The notes under the pieces: generated by a model
Databases searched by the model: none
Told to the model about the DNA's origin: nothing
The model's input: the letters and a program-made list of their open reading frames with translations, nothing else
NCBI RefSeq assembly: GCF_001942345.1
Contig: NZ_MKKI01000006.1
Span: forward strand, 1 to 53,877
DNA length: 53,877 nt
Direction of reading: 5' to 3'
From: Corynebacterium sp. CNJ-954
GTDB lineage: Bacteria > Actinomycetota > Actinomycetes > Mycobacteriales > Mycobacteriaceae
Shown here: positions 46,516-53,877 of the stretch, one piece after another
Position numbering within the stretch: the stretch's first letter is position 1
How the letters are laid out: each line of letters starts with the position of its first letter
Program-made: the position numbers and the translations under genes

Positions 46516-47451
46516 ATGCGCTACTCCCTTCTTGACCGGGCCAACACCGTCGACGGCTCCACCGACGCTGAGGCGGTGCGGGCCGTCGTGGACCGGGCGG
46601 AGCGCGCCGAGGAACTCGGCTACCACCGTTTTCTCGTCGCCGAGCACCACGCTGTTCCCGGCATCGCAGGCAGTGCGCCCGGCATTCTCGCCGCCGCAGT
46701 GGGGCAGGCGACGGACACGATCCGGCTCGGGACGGCCGGGATCATGGTCCCCGACCATGCGCCGATCGTCGTGGCTGAACAGGCCGCGGTGCTGGAGTCC
46801 CTGTTCCCCGGCAGGGTCGACATCGGACTCGGCTCGTCCCCGGGGTTCACCCCGGCAGTCAGGCAGGCGCTCCGGCAGCCGGAGGACGCCGGGGACGCGC
46901 GCGCAGACTTCGTTGCGGACCTCCGTGAGGTCGTCCGGTATCTGCGAGGGGAAACGCCGGTGACGTTGCGGCCGACCGTCGACAATCCTCCCTCGCTGTT
47001 TCTGTTGACCGGGGGTTCGCCGCGGTCCCTGGAGACGGCCCGGCAGCTGGGGCTCGGCATCATCCTCGGTGGGCCCCGTCCCGCCTACGTGGAGGGTTCC
47101 GTCGTCTCCTGTCAGATTGCGGTGGCGGAGAGCCGCGAGGAGGCACGGGCACTTGTCCTGCCCGAGGTGTGGGCGCAGGTGCTGTCGAGGAGTACGGGAC
47201 GGTTCATGCCGCTGCAGCCTGCTGCAGCACTGGACGAAGCCGAGCTGACGGCCCAGCAGCGCCACCGTATCGCGCGTGGGCTCGAGGCGACGATATACGG
47301 CAGTCCGGACGACGTCACCGCCGCTGTCACTACGCTCACCGAGAAAACCGGGGCCACGGAGATCCTGGTGACGGGAGGATCTCCGGATCCCGACGGGCAG
47401 GCGCGCAGTGACGGGCTGTTGGCGGAGATTCTGTCCGCCGCGGACGGCTGA
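46516..47451 (+). CDS. Luciferase-like (LLM) flavin monooxygenase
   Basis: 311 residues of the bacterial-luciferase TIM-barrel superfamily. N-terminal YSLLDRANTVDG and ERAEELGYHRFLVAEHHAVP, then IRLGTAGIMVPDHAPIVVAEQAAVLE and LFPGRVDIGLGSSPGFTP are typical of group 1 LLM proteins (YhbW/MsnO8 type). The pattern EHH plus APxxVAEQ supports FMN or reduced-flavin use; the substrate is unknown. TAGGTT ends 7 bases before the ATG. The gene lies alone between two identical tRNA-Asp genes. Confidence 0.85.
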   Translation: MRYSLLDRANTVDGSTDAEAVRAVVDRAERAEELGYHRFLVAEHHAVPGIAGSAPGILAAAVGQATDTIRLGTAGIMVPDHAPIVVAEQAAVLESLFPGRVDIGLGSSPGFTPAVRQALRQPEDAGDARADFVADLREVVRYLRGETPVTLRPTVDNPPSLFLLTGGSPRSLETARQLGLGIILGGPRPAYVEGSVVSCQIAVAESREEARALVLPEVWAQVLSRSTGRFMPLQPAAALDEAELTAQQRHRIARGLEATIYGSPDDVTAAVTTLTEKTGATEILVTGGSPDPDGQARSDGLLAEILSAADG

Positions 47452-47460
47452 CCATTGCAT

Positions 47461-47490
47461 TTGTCTGTCTACCGGGGTGCTGTGTACAGT
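47461..47490 (+). promoter_or_regulatory. Candidate promoter of the tRNA-Asp/tRNA-Phe unit
   Basis: TTGTCT (47461-47466) and TACAGT (47485-47490) are 18 bases apart, about 50 bases before tRNA-Asp copy 2. Confidence 0.55.
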
Positions 47491-47539
47491 AACCCATCGT
47501 GCACAGCGATCGACATAGGTCAGACCGCTGATGGTGCAT

Positions 47540-47613
47540 GGCCCTGTGGCGCAGTTGGTTAGCGCGCCGCCCTGTCACGGCGGAGGTCGCGAGTTCAAGT
47601 CTCGTCAGGGTCG
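47540..47613 (+). tRNA. tRNA-Asp (anticodon GTC), copy 2
   Basis: 74 bases, identical to the copy at 46359-46432, including the loop CTGTCAC. The identity hardly extends into flanking sequence (ATG just before). Followed 35 bases later by tRNA-Phe. Confidence 0.95.
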
Positions 47614-47648
47614 CCAGATAGTCCGAGGATCCTCCTCCGGGCTTTCTT

Positions 47649-47721
47649 GCCCAGATAGCTCAGTTGGTAGAGCGTACGCCTGAAAAGTGTAAGGTCCCTG
47701 GTTCGATCCCTGGTCTGGGCA
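47649..47721 (+). tRNA. tRNA-Phe (anticodon GAA)
   Basis: 73 bases. Acceptor GCCCAGA pairs with TCTGGGC. Anticodon loop CTGAAAA with GAA, stem TACGC/GTGTA (one G-U); T-arm CCTGG-TTCGATC-CCTGG. Discriminator A. Confidence 0.95.
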
Positions 47722-47726
47722 CAGCG

Positions 47727-47764
47727 AACATCCCCCTCGGTACTCCGGTGCCGAGGGGGATGTT
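47727..47764 (+). terminator. Terminator after tRNA-Phe
   Basis: AACATCCCCCTCGG and CCGAGGGGGATGTT form a 14-base stem extended by a few loop-proximal pairs. It is followed by GCCTTTC. Confidence 0.85.
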
Positions 47765-47807
47765 GCCTTTCGGTGTGCACTCTGCGGGAAGGCCTACACT
47801 CGTGACC

Positions 47808-48095
47808 ATGAGTACCGAGAACATTTCCGTGACCCATGACGTCGACGGCAGCCGTTACGTCCTGCAGATCGGGGACGCAGTCGCCGGCTACGCAGAGTAC
47901 GTCCAGCTGGGCCAGGTCCGCGACTTCAACCACACACTCATCGACCCCGCATTCCGGGGGCGGGGGCTGTCGGGCCCGTTGATCTCCGCGGCATTGGACG
48001 CCACCCGCGCCGAGGGTTTCGGGGTTCTCCCGAGCTGCTCGGCGGTGGAGGGGTTCATTGCCAAGAACCCCGAGTACGCCGACATGGTGCGCTAG
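47808..48095 (+). CDS. Small GNAT-fold N-acetyltransferase (YjdJ-like)
   Basis: 95 residues, a short GNAT domain. The acetyl-CoA-binding segment is [20 protein letters not shown], and the C-terminus reads [20 protein letters not shown], as in the YjdJ/OATL1-like clade with its conserved Cys. The substrate is unknown. In C. glutamicum a predicted acetyltransferase likewise lies between cysE and sucD (from memory). TACACT ends 7 bases before the ATG. Its stop overlaps the convergent cysE stop (CTAG). Confidence 0.85.
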   Translation: MSTENISVTHDVDGSRYVLQIGDAVAGYAEYVQLGQVRDFNHTLIDPAFRGRGLSGPLISAALDATRAEGFGVLPSCSAVEGFIAKNPEYADMVR

Positions 48096-48675
48096 ATGTT
48101 GTTCTGCATGTCGTTGACATAGCCGGCGGGGTCGACCAGGGGAGTGCGCTCCTCTGCCTTACGGTGGCGGACTTTCGCAGGCGCGCCGATGAGGATCGAG
48201 TCTGCCGGTGCATCCTTGGTGACCACCGAATTGGCGCCGATGGCCGAGCGCGCACCGATGGTGATGGGGCCGAGAACCTTGGCACCGGCACCGACCATCA
48301 CGCCGTCCCGATCGTGGGGTGGCGCTTACGCTGGACCAGCTCAGATCCGCCGAGGGTGACGCCGTGGTACAGCATCACGTCGTCCCCGATCTCGGCGGTT
48401 TCACCGATCACCACGCCCATGCCGTGGTCGATGAAGAACCGTCGGCCGATTGTGGCGCCCGGGTGGATCTCGATACCGGTGAGGAACCGCGTGAACTGGC
48501 TGAGAATGCGTGCTGGGCCCTTGGCGCCGCGTTCCCACAGGCGATGCGAGATCCGGTGACTCCAGATCGCGTGGAGACCGGAGTACACCAGGGCATTCTC
48601 CAGGTCCCCACGCGCTGCGGGGTCGTGTGTCCTTGCGTTGTCCAGGTCTTCCTTGATCGTGCGCAGCAGACTCAC
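48092..48675 (-). CDS. cysE: Serine O-acetyltransferase, apparent frameshift
   Basis: Acetyl-CoA plus serine to O-acetylserine, first step of cysteine synthesis. With one base restored the protein is 194 residues: [65 protein letters not shown] and the left-handed beta-helix repeats [20 protein letters not shown]. The frame breaks near 48307-48310, where HPTIG should continue DGVMVGAG but reads TA-stop; a run of four Gs appears as three. The GTG at 48675 has GGAGGA 8 bases upstream. Ends [11 protein letters not shown]. Downstream partner of cysK. The deletion is probably a sequencing error since the gene is otherwise intact. Confidence 0.85.
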
Positions 48676-48830
48676 CGGTGGAGTCCTCCTTCTTCTCGGG
48701 CGTAAAGGTGTTTCTCGGTTCTGCATGGAAAACGGCCTCGGTGCTCGGTGACGTCCGTGCAGGTGGGTGTCACCTGATGATACGGACGTTTCCGTGCTCC
48801 GGGGCCGTGAGGGTCGGGTGCGCCGTCTAC

Positions 48831-49766
48831 TTAATCGCGCAGGTCGTCGAACAGGAGGGTCGACACGTAGCGCTCGCCGAAGTCGGCGACGATCGCGACG
48901 ATCAGCTTGCCTTCGTTCTCCGGCTTCTTCGCCTCCTCAAGTGCAGCCCAGATGTTGGCGCCGGTGGAGATGCCGACCAGGATGCCTTCCTGGGCCGCGA
49001 GCTCGCGGGCGTACTTGACGGAGTCGTCGATGGTGGCGTCGTAGACGTCGTCCAGGATGTCCTTGTTGAGGTTGTCCGGGAAGAAGTTGGTGCCGATGCC
49101 CTGGATCTTGTGCGGACCGAACGTCCCTTCGGTGAGAAGGGGGGAGTCCTTCGGCTCGACACCGACGACGCGGACGTTCTCGTTCTGTTCCTTGAGGTAC
49201 TTGCCGGCACCTGAGATCGTCCCGCCGGTGCCGACGCCGGCGATGAAGACGTCGACCTTGCCGTCGGTGTCCTCCCAGATCTCCGGACCGGTGGTCTTGT
49301 AGTGGACCTCGGGGTTGGCGGGGTTGGCGAACTGGCGTGCCAGGACCGCGTTCTCGGTCGATTCGACGATCTCGTTGGCCTTGTCCACGGCACCCTGCAT
49401 GCCGGCGGGCGGGGGAGTGAGGACCAGCTCGGCACCCAGGGCACGGAGCATGATGCGCCGCTCCAGGGACATCGACTCCGGCATCGTCAGGATGACCTTG
49501 TAGCCGCGCGCTGCGCCGACGGTGGCCAGTGCGATGCCGGTGTTGCCGGACGTGGCCTCGACGATCGTGCCGCCGGGCTTGAGGGAACCGTCCTTCTCGG
49601 CAGCTTCGATGATCGCCACACCGATACGGTCCTTGACGGAGTTGCCGGGGTTGGCGGACTCGAGCTTCACCGCGACGGTGCCGGGGAGCCCCTCGGTCAG
49701 CTTGCTCAGCTTCACCAGAGGGGTGTTGCCGATCAGGTCAGTGATGTTCTCGTAGATCTTAGCCAT
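48831..49766 (-). CDS. cysK: Cysteine synthase (O-acetylserine sulfhydrylase A)
   Basis: 311 residues, a PLP enzyme making cysteine from O-acetylserine and sulfide. PLP Lys lies in [17 protein letters not shown] near residue 45, phosphate loop in [12 protein letters not shown], and [19 protein letters not shown] and [15 protein letters not shown] follow. N-terminus [17 protein letters not shown] is typical. I chose the ATG at 49766; AAAGGAC is 12 bases upstream. A 155-base gap separates it from cysE. The McbR-like palindrome in its leader suggests sulfur-source control. Confidence 0.93.
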   Translation of the reverse strand: MAKIYENITDLIGNTPLVKLSKLTEGLPGTVAVKLESANPGNSVKDRIGVAIIEAAEKDGSLKPGGTIVEATSGNTGIALATVGAARGYKVILTMPESMSLERRIMLRALGAELVLTPPPAGMQGAVDKANEIVESTENAVLARQFANPANPEVHYKTTGPEIWEDTDGKVDVFIAGVGTGGTISGAGKYLKEQNENVRVVGVEPKDSPLLTEGTFGPHKIQGIGTNFFPDNLNKDILDDVYDATIDDSVKYARELAAQEGILVGISTGANIWAALEEAKKPENEGKLIVAIVADFGERYVSTLLFDDLRD

Positions 49767-49800
49767 GCTGGTGAATGGTCCTTTCGTTTCCCTCAGGCCA

Positions 49801-49839
49801 ACAGACCGATCGGTCTGTCTGTATTCCGGGGCCAGTGTA
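49801..49839 (-). promoter_or_regulatory. cysK promoter with McbR-like operator
   Basis: ACAGACCGATCGGTCTGT (49801-49818) is a perfect 18-base palindrome with the AGAC-N6-GTCT core of the C. glutamicum McbR site. TACACT (49834-49839, minus strand) is a likely -10 placed 15 bases upstream, so the palindrome covers the start of the transcript, suited to repression. Confidence 0.6.
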
Positions 49840-49917
49840 CACAATGTTGTCCCACCTCGCCACGGGTATCAATGTGGAGCACGCCTGCAGGGCGGGATCC
49901 TGTGACACAATCGGGTT

Positions 49918-50718
49918 ATGACTGAACAGACAGGGCATGACGCCGAAACCATCATCACGAGTACCGGGGGAGTCGACGGGGCGGTCGCGACCATCACGCT
50001 CAACCGCCCCAAAGCCCTCAACGCGTTGAATCAGACCGTCATGGAGGAGGTCGTCGGTGCTCTCGAGCAGTTCGACGCCGATCCGTCGGTCCGGGCGATC
50101 GTCATCACCGGTTCCGAGAAGGCGTTCGCCGCGGGCGCCGACATCACGCAGATGAAGGACCAGACGTGGCCGGACATCAAGATGAAGCGTTTCTACGCCA
50201 TGTGGGAGCGTGTCACCACGGTCCAGACGCCGATCATCACGGCCGTCTCCGGGTTCGCACTCGGAGGCGGATGTGAACTGGCGATGATGGGCGACATCAT
50301 CCTGGCCAGTGAGAAGGCCAAATTCGGGCAACCGGAGATCACGCTCGGTGTCATCCCGGGGATGGGTGGTACACAGCGACTCACCCGGGCCGTCGGGAAG
50401 TACAAGGCCATGGACCTGATCCTCACCGGCCGGATGATGGGTGCGGAGGAAGCCGAACGTTCCGGTCTCGTGTCACGCGTGCTCGCGGCGGACGGGTTCC
50501 TCGACGAGGTCGCCACCGTCGCGGACTCGGTGGCGGCCCAGTCGTCGGTGGCCCTGGCCGCGGCGACGGAGGCTGTTGATGCGGCGCTGAACACTCCGCT
50601 GCTCGAAGGGATGCGTCAGGAACGGGAGGCATTCTGGGGGCTGTTCGCCACCGAGGACCAGAAAGAGGGGATGAGCGCCTTCGTCGAGAAGCGCAAGCCC
50701 GAGTGGAGGCACCGCTGA
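49918..50718 (+). CDS. Enoyl-CoA hydratase/isomerase (crotonase) family
   Basis: 266 residues. Oxyanion-hole segments KAFAAGADITQM and GFALGGGCELAMMGDII, with the catalytic Glu pair in GGGCELA and FGQPEITLGVIPGMGG, support true hydratase chemistry. Acts on 2-enoyl-CoA in fatty-acid oxidation; chain length unknown. CACAAT ends 6 bases before the ATG. The next gene (DUF2505) starts one base after its stop, so the two are co-transcribed. Confidence 0.88.
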   Translation: MTEQTGHDAETIITSTGGVDGAVATITLNRPKALNALNQTVMEEVVGALEQFDADPSVRAIVITGSEKAFAAGADITQMKDQTWPDIKMKRFYAMWERVTTVQTPIITAVSGFALGGGCELAMMGDIILASEKAKFGQPEITLGVIPGMGGTQRLTRAVGKYKAMDLILTGRMMGAEEAERSGLVSRVLAADGFLDEVATVADSVAAQSSVALAAATEAVDAALNTPLLEGMRQEREAFWGLFATEDQKEGMSAFVEKRKPEWRHR

Positions 50719-50719
50719 C

Positions 50720-51202
50720 ATGTCGAAGAGTGCAGAACTCACCAGGACGATCGACGTGCCCCTGGAGAAGGTCCACGAGGTCGCGTCATCGGAGACCTAC
50801 CTGCTGACCGTCGACGAGACATCGACGTCGAAACTCGTCGTGACGGAAGCAGAGCGGGAGGTCAACGACGACGGCTCGGTGCATGCCCGCGTCGTCGCGG
50901 CCAGTGAGAAGGACGACGGCAGCACCGGATTCAGTATGGAACAGACCTCGGATATCACGGTGATCGAGGATGACGGTTTCACGTCCACGACAGTCACTCC
51001 GTTGCCCAAGGGGATGGGGACGATGACCGTGGTGATGGCCTACACGAGGGCCGACGACACCTCCGTCACCGTCAATGCGGAGGTCATCGCCGAGGTCGGA
51101 ATTCCGCTGCTGGGAGGGAAGATCGCCAAGAAGCTCGTGGAGAGCGCGGACAAGACGGTCGACGGCGGTCTCGAGAGGATCCGTCGCCTGGCCACGGAGT
51201 AG
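50720..51202 (+). CDS. DUF2505 protein
   Basis: 160 residues of the DUF2505 family, a SRPBCC/START-like fold. Start SAELTRTIDVPLEKVHEVAS, C-terminal EVGIPLLGGKIAKKLVESAD and GLERIRRLATE. No catalytic residue is evident; such folds often bind lipids or small hydrophobic molecules. Coupled to the crotonase gene with one base between stop and ATG, and probably functionally linked to it. Confidence 0.8.
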   Translation: MSKSAELTRTIDVPLEKVHEVASSETYLLTVDETSTSKLVVTEAEREVNDDGSVHARVVAASEKDDGSTGFSMEQTSDITVIEDDGFTSTTVTPLPKGMGTMTVVMAYTRADDTSVTVNAEVIAEVGIPLLGGKIAKKLVESADKTVDGGLERIRRLATE

Positions 51203-51289
51203 GTAGGGAAACGGGGGTGTCCGGCTTTTGTTTCCCGGGGGTGGGGAACGAACCCCGGTACGGGGGAGTGGGGCTCGGACCAGCGTGTT

Positions 51290-51327
51290 TTGGGGGAAGA
51301 CTCAGACCTTTCTATACTCAAGGTCTG
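51290..51327 (+). promoter_or_regulatory. ramA promoter with inverted repeat over the -10
   Basis: TTGGGG (51290-51295) and TATACT (51313-51318) are 17 bases apart. The -10 sits inside a perfect inverted repeat CAGACCTT-N9-AAGGTCTG (51303-51327). The -35 overlaps TGGGGGA, which matches the published RamA G-stretch motif. Other G4-6 or C4-5 runs at 51228-51265 and 51334-51379 could also bind RamA and allow autoregulation. Confidence 0.55.
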
Positions 51328-51401
51328 TAAACCCCGTGTTCCCCCGCACTCGGGTGTGACCTGATCGGGGGTGACATTCGATCACAACAGAAAGGTGCGC
51401 C

Positions 51402-52250
51402 GTGGAGCAGCAGCGTCACCGGGATGATGACGACGCCATCCGATCAGCTCTGTCGTCACTGAAGAACTCGACGGGCATCCCCGTCACGATGTTCGGGTCG
51501 TGCCAGCCTGACGGGCGCATGGTGATCAACCAGTGGGTGGGGTTACGTACCCCGGCGCTCAACAACCTCACCATCGACTCCGGTCAGGGTGTCGGGGGCC
51601 GGGTGATGGCGACCCGCCGTCCGGTCGGTGTCTCCGACTACGCACGTGCCAAATCCATCTCCCACGAGTACGACCGCCCCGTGCGGGACGAGGGGCTGCA
51701 CTCCATCGTCGCCGTCCCGGTCATCGTCGGACGGGACATGCGCGGGGTCCTCTATGCGGGAGTGCACTCGCCGGTACGGATGGGGGACAAGGTGCTCGAG
51801 GAAGTCACGATGACGGCCCGGGTGCTGGAGCAGGATCTCGCCGTCAATATCGCGCTGCGTCGGTCGGAGGGGGGAGGGGCCCGGGAGTCCTCGGCGAAGC
51901 CACCTCGGTCGATGACCGGTGCAGAGTGGGAGCAGGTCAGGGCGACTCACTCGCGCCTGCGTATGCTCGCCAACCGGGTCGTCGACGACGAAATTCGTCG
52001 TGACCTCGAAATTCTCTGCGATCAGATGGTCAGCCCGGTCCGGGTCAAGCAGACGACGAAGCTCTCAGCCCGTGAACTCGACGTCCTCGCCTGCGTTGCA
52101 CTGGGGCACACCAACGTGGAGGCTGCGGAGGAGATGGGAATCGGCGCGGAGACGGTGAAGAGCTACCTTCGATCGGTCATGCGCAAGCTCGGGGCCCACA
52201 CGCGGTACGAGGCGGTCAACGCCGCTCGCAGGATCGGTGCTCTTCCCTGA
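51402..52250 (+). CDS. ramA: LuxR-type regulator of acetate metabolism
   Basis: 282 residues, the length recalled for C. glutamicum RamA. An N-terminal GAF-like domain (IPVTMFGSCQPDGRM, GVGGRVMATRRPVGVSDY, GLHSIVAVPVIVGRD) precedes a C-terminal LuxR helix-turn-helix: LSARELDVLACVALGHTN, then VEAAEEMGIGAETVKSYLRS and VMRKLGAHTRYEAVNAARR. It is near identical to remembered RamA there. RamA is a global regulator of acetate, sugar and propionate genes in C. glutamicum; prpDBC and actA in this window may be targets. GTG start with AAAGG 8 bases upstream. Confidence 0.92.
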   Translation: MEQQRHRDDDDAIRSALSSLKNSTGIPVTMFGSCQPDGRMVINQWVGLRTPALNNLTIDSGQGVGGRVMATRRPVGVSDYARAKSISHEYDRPVRDEGLHSIVAVPVIVGRDMRGVLYAGVHSPVRMGDKVLEEVTMTARVLEQDLAVNIALRRSEGGGARESSAKPPRSMTGAEWEQVRATHSRLRMLANRVVDDEIRRDLEILCDQMVSPVRVKQTTKLSARELDVLACVALGHTNVEAAEEMGIGAETVKSYLRSVMRKLGAHTRYEAVNAARRIGALP

Positions 52251-52271
52251 TCCCCGGGTAGGATGGGACGG

Positions 52272-53552
52272 GTGAAAGATCATTTCCTTGTAACTGGTGG
52301 TGCCCGTCTCAACGGTTCGGTCCGGGTGGACGGGGCCAAGAACAGCGTCCTGAAGCTCATGTCGGCAGCGCTCCTCGCGGAGGGGACGACAGTCCTGAGT
52401 AACTGTCCCGACATTGCGGACGTCCCCTACATGGCGGACGTGCTCAGGGGGCTGGGCTGCAAGGTCGAGCTCGACGGGTCGACGGTCACGATCCACACAC
52501 CCGCCGAGATTTCCTCGGACGCAGACATTGACGCGGTCCGGCAGTTCCGAGCCTCCGTCTGCGTTCTCGGGCCTTTGACCGCCCGGTGTCACCGGGCGGT
52601 TGTCGCACTTCCGGGTGGGGACGCGATCGGTAGCCGGCCCCTCGACATGCACCAGTCGGGGCTGGAGAAGCTGGGGGCGAAGACGCGCATCGAGCACGGC
52701 TGCGTCGTCACTGAGACCGAGAAGCTCACCGGTGCGAAGATCATGCTGGACTTCCCGTCGGTCGGGGCGACGGAGAACATCCTCACGGCTGCGGTGCTCG
52801 CCGAGGGGACCACGATCCTGGACAACGCAGCCCGCGAACCGGAGATCGTGGACCTGTGTCTCATGCTCCGTGACATGGGGGCGCAGCTGGAAGGTGAAGG
52901 CAGTAACACGATCACCGTCACCGGCGTCAAGAAACTGAACCCGGTCGAGCATGAGGTCGTCGGCGACCGGATCGTCGCGGGCACCTGGGCCTATGCGGCG
53001 GCCATGACGCGCGGCGACATCACGGTCGGCGGTATCGACCCGGCCCATCTGCACCTGGTTCTTGAAAAACTCAAGTTGGCCGGCGCGAAGGTCGAGACCT
53101 ACCCGACGGGGTTCCGGGTGTCGCAGGAAGAGCGACCGACCGCGGTGGACTACCAGACCCTTCCGTTCCCCGGGTTCCCGACCGACCTGCAGCCGATGGC
53201 CATCGCGCTGTGCGCGGTGAGTGAGGGAATGAGCGTGATCACGGAGAACATCTTCGAGTCGCGGTTCCGTTTCGTCGATGAGATGACGCGACTCGGCGCG
53301 GACATGACTATCGACGGGCACCACGTGAGCATCCGAGGCGTGACTGAGCTCAGCTCCGCACCTGTCTGGTCTTCCGACATCCGTGCCGGAGCAGGTCTGG
53401 TTCTTGCCGGCCTGTGTGCTGACGGTGTCACCCAGGTGAACGACGTCTTCCACATCGACCGTGGCTATCCGGGGTTCGTCGAGAAGCTCGTCGAGCTCGG
53501 CGCCACCGTCGAGCGGCAGTCCGGGGGCGAAGGCCGCCATCACAAGCACTGA
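52272..53552 (+). CDS. murA: UDP-N-acetylglucosamine 1-carboxyvinyltransferase with Cys-to-Asp active site
   Basis: 426 residues. First committed step of peptidoglycan synthesis: transfers enolpyruvate from PEP to UDP-GlcNAc. The Lys/Asn pair lies in [17 protein letters not shown]. The active-site loop reads [16 protein letters not shown], where most bacteria have Cys (GGCAIG). Mycobacterial MurA has the same Asp and is fosfomycin-resistant. GFPTDLQPM and [13 protein letters not shown] are present. TAGGAT ends 7 bases before the GTG at 52272; an ATG 9 bases upstream overlaps that -10. Placement just before an rRNA operon matches relatives. Confidence 0.93.
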   Translation: MKDHFLVTGGARLNGSVRVDGAKNSVLKLMSAALLAEGTTVLSNCPDIADVPYMADVLRGLGCKVELDGSTVTIHTPAEISSDADIDAVRQFRASVCVLGPLTARCHRAVVALPGGDAIGSRPLDMHQSGLEKLGAKTRIEHGCVVTETEKLTGAKIMLDFPSVGATENILTAAVLAEGTTILDNAAREPEIVDLCLMLRDMGAQLEGEGSNTITVTGVKKLNPVEHEVVGDRIVAGTWAYAAAMTRGDITVGGIDPAHLHLVLEKLKLAGAKVETYPTGFRVSQEERPTAVDYQTLPFPGFPTDLQPMAIALCAVSEGMSVITENIFESRFRFVDEMTRLGADMTIDGHHVSIRGVTELSSAPVWSSDIRAGAGLVLAGLCADGVTQVNDVFHIDRGYPGFVEKLVELGATVERQSGGEGRHHKH

Positions 53553-53561
53553 CCTGGGGGT

Positions 53562-53690
53562 TTGTGGGTGTGGTGGGGGTGTGTGTAGATTGATGCGAGT
53601 CAGCGAGACGCCGGGATGATGTTCTGGTGGTTGCGACGGCAGGGTTGGCCGTGATCGGTTGTTAACCTTCGGGTTGCTTTCCGGTAATCT
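53562..53690 (+). promoter_or_regulatory. Two candidate rRNA operon promoters
   Basis: Pair 1: TTGTGG (53562-53567) and TAGATT (53586-53591), 18 bases apart. Pair 2: TTAACC (53662-53667) and TAATCT (53685-53690), 17 bases apart. Tandem promoters are common before corynebacterial rrn operons. No gene lies between 53553 and the window end. Confidence 0.5.
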
Positions 53691-53764
53691 GGTGGTGTAC
53701 CTTGTGAATCAGCCGCAGTGGCTTCCCCCTTGTTTTTTGGTGGGTGTTGTTGTGTGCGTGTGTT

Positions 53765-53877
53765 GTTTGAGAACTCAATAGCGTAACAAACCAAGTATTT
53801 TTTGTCGCACCGGTTGTGTGGCGCGGTGGTTTGGGATGGTACCGGCAAGCGTGATTGCTTGTTAAATATTGTTCTTT
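53765..53877 (+). other. rRNA operon leader with boxA-like element
   Basis: GTTTGAGAACTCAATAG (53765-53781) is the element that precedes 16S rRNA in many actinobacteria and relates to antitermination. Downstream CAAGC-gtgatt-GCTTG (53846-53861) may pair in the 16S processing stem. The mature 16S sequence is not reached at 53877. Confidence 0.75.

Noticed and set aside
51340..51385. GlxR site between ramA promoter and start
   Set aside because: GGTGA and TCACA are 7 rather than 6 bases apart, so the match is off by one.
53600..53848. Small 82-codon minus-strand frame at the window end
   Set aside because: It overlaps the rRNA promoter and leader and has no ribosome site or recognisable family.

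Overview
The window is a high-GC actinobacterial chromosome segment that fits Corynebacterium. Pointers are a RamA-type LuxR regulator, mycothiol synthase (MshD), an LmeA-like DUF2993 protein, a DUF3073 protein, an orphan GlnR/OmpR-like regulator beside mshD-pst-phoU-dus, and pyruvate carboxylase next to a prpDBC operon. Gene order from purL to murA broadly follows that remembered for C. glutamicum, and in part M. tuberculosis (purL, SCP-like, purM, DUF3073, pabC, FABP-like, GlnR-like, mshD, pst, phoU, dus). Nearly all of it reads as core chromosome. The species cannot be named from the sequence.

Layout. 1-4.3 kb (minus): 5' end of pyc, then prpC, prpB and prpD (methylcitrate cycle). 4.5-10.4 kb: a lone AAA ATPase and an opp-type peptide ABC transporter (oppA, oppB, oppC and a fused oppDF). 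10.5-22.1 kb: purine genes purC, purS-purQ-purL and purM, interspersed with oligopeptidase B, a dicarboxylate symporter, a thioesterase and an SCP-like protein. purF, expected before purM, is missing. 22.3-26.9 kb: ygfZ, pabC, a nitrobindin-like protein, an LmeA-like protein and a GlnR-like regulator. 26.9-33.3 kb: mshD, pstSCAB behind a candidate PHO box, a gluconokinase-like gene with a damaged P-loop, and phoU. 33.4-36.3 kb: dus and a CoA-transferase gene. 36.35-39.5 kb is the least conserved stretch: tRNA-Lys, two remnants of an MFS transporter gene flanking a winged-helix (AlkZ-like) gene, a MerR regulator and a secreted LppP/LprE-like protein. 39.7-46.1 kb: ppsR-ppsA, a CsoR-family repressor, fused pabAB and yggS. 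46.2-47.7 kb: four tRNA genes (Glu, Asp, Asp, Phe) around a luciferase-like monooxygenase gene. 47.8-53.6 kb: a GNAT gene, cysE, cysK, an enoyl-CoA hydratase, DUF2505, ramA and murA. The last 300 bases are the promoter and leader of an rRNA operon whose 16S gene begins beyond the window.

Themes. Acetate and propionate carbon flow (pyc, prpDBC, CoA-transferase, ppsA, ramA), de novo purine synthesis, p-aminobenzoate synthesis (pabAB and pabC), phosphate uptake and cysteine synthesis all lie here. About 18 genes start 6-9 bases after a -10-like hexamer with no Shine-Dalgarno sequence, the layout of leaderless mRNAs. Three conserved genes (pyc, the winged-helix gene, cysE) each lack a single G/C base; sequencing error seems likelier than three independent mutations. 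I saw no CRISPR array, intact insertion sequence, prophage or obvious new multi-gene system. The most unusual items are the split MFS gene, the missing purF and sucCD relative to relatives, the broken P-loop kinase, the CstR-like repressor and several unusually clean operator palindromes.
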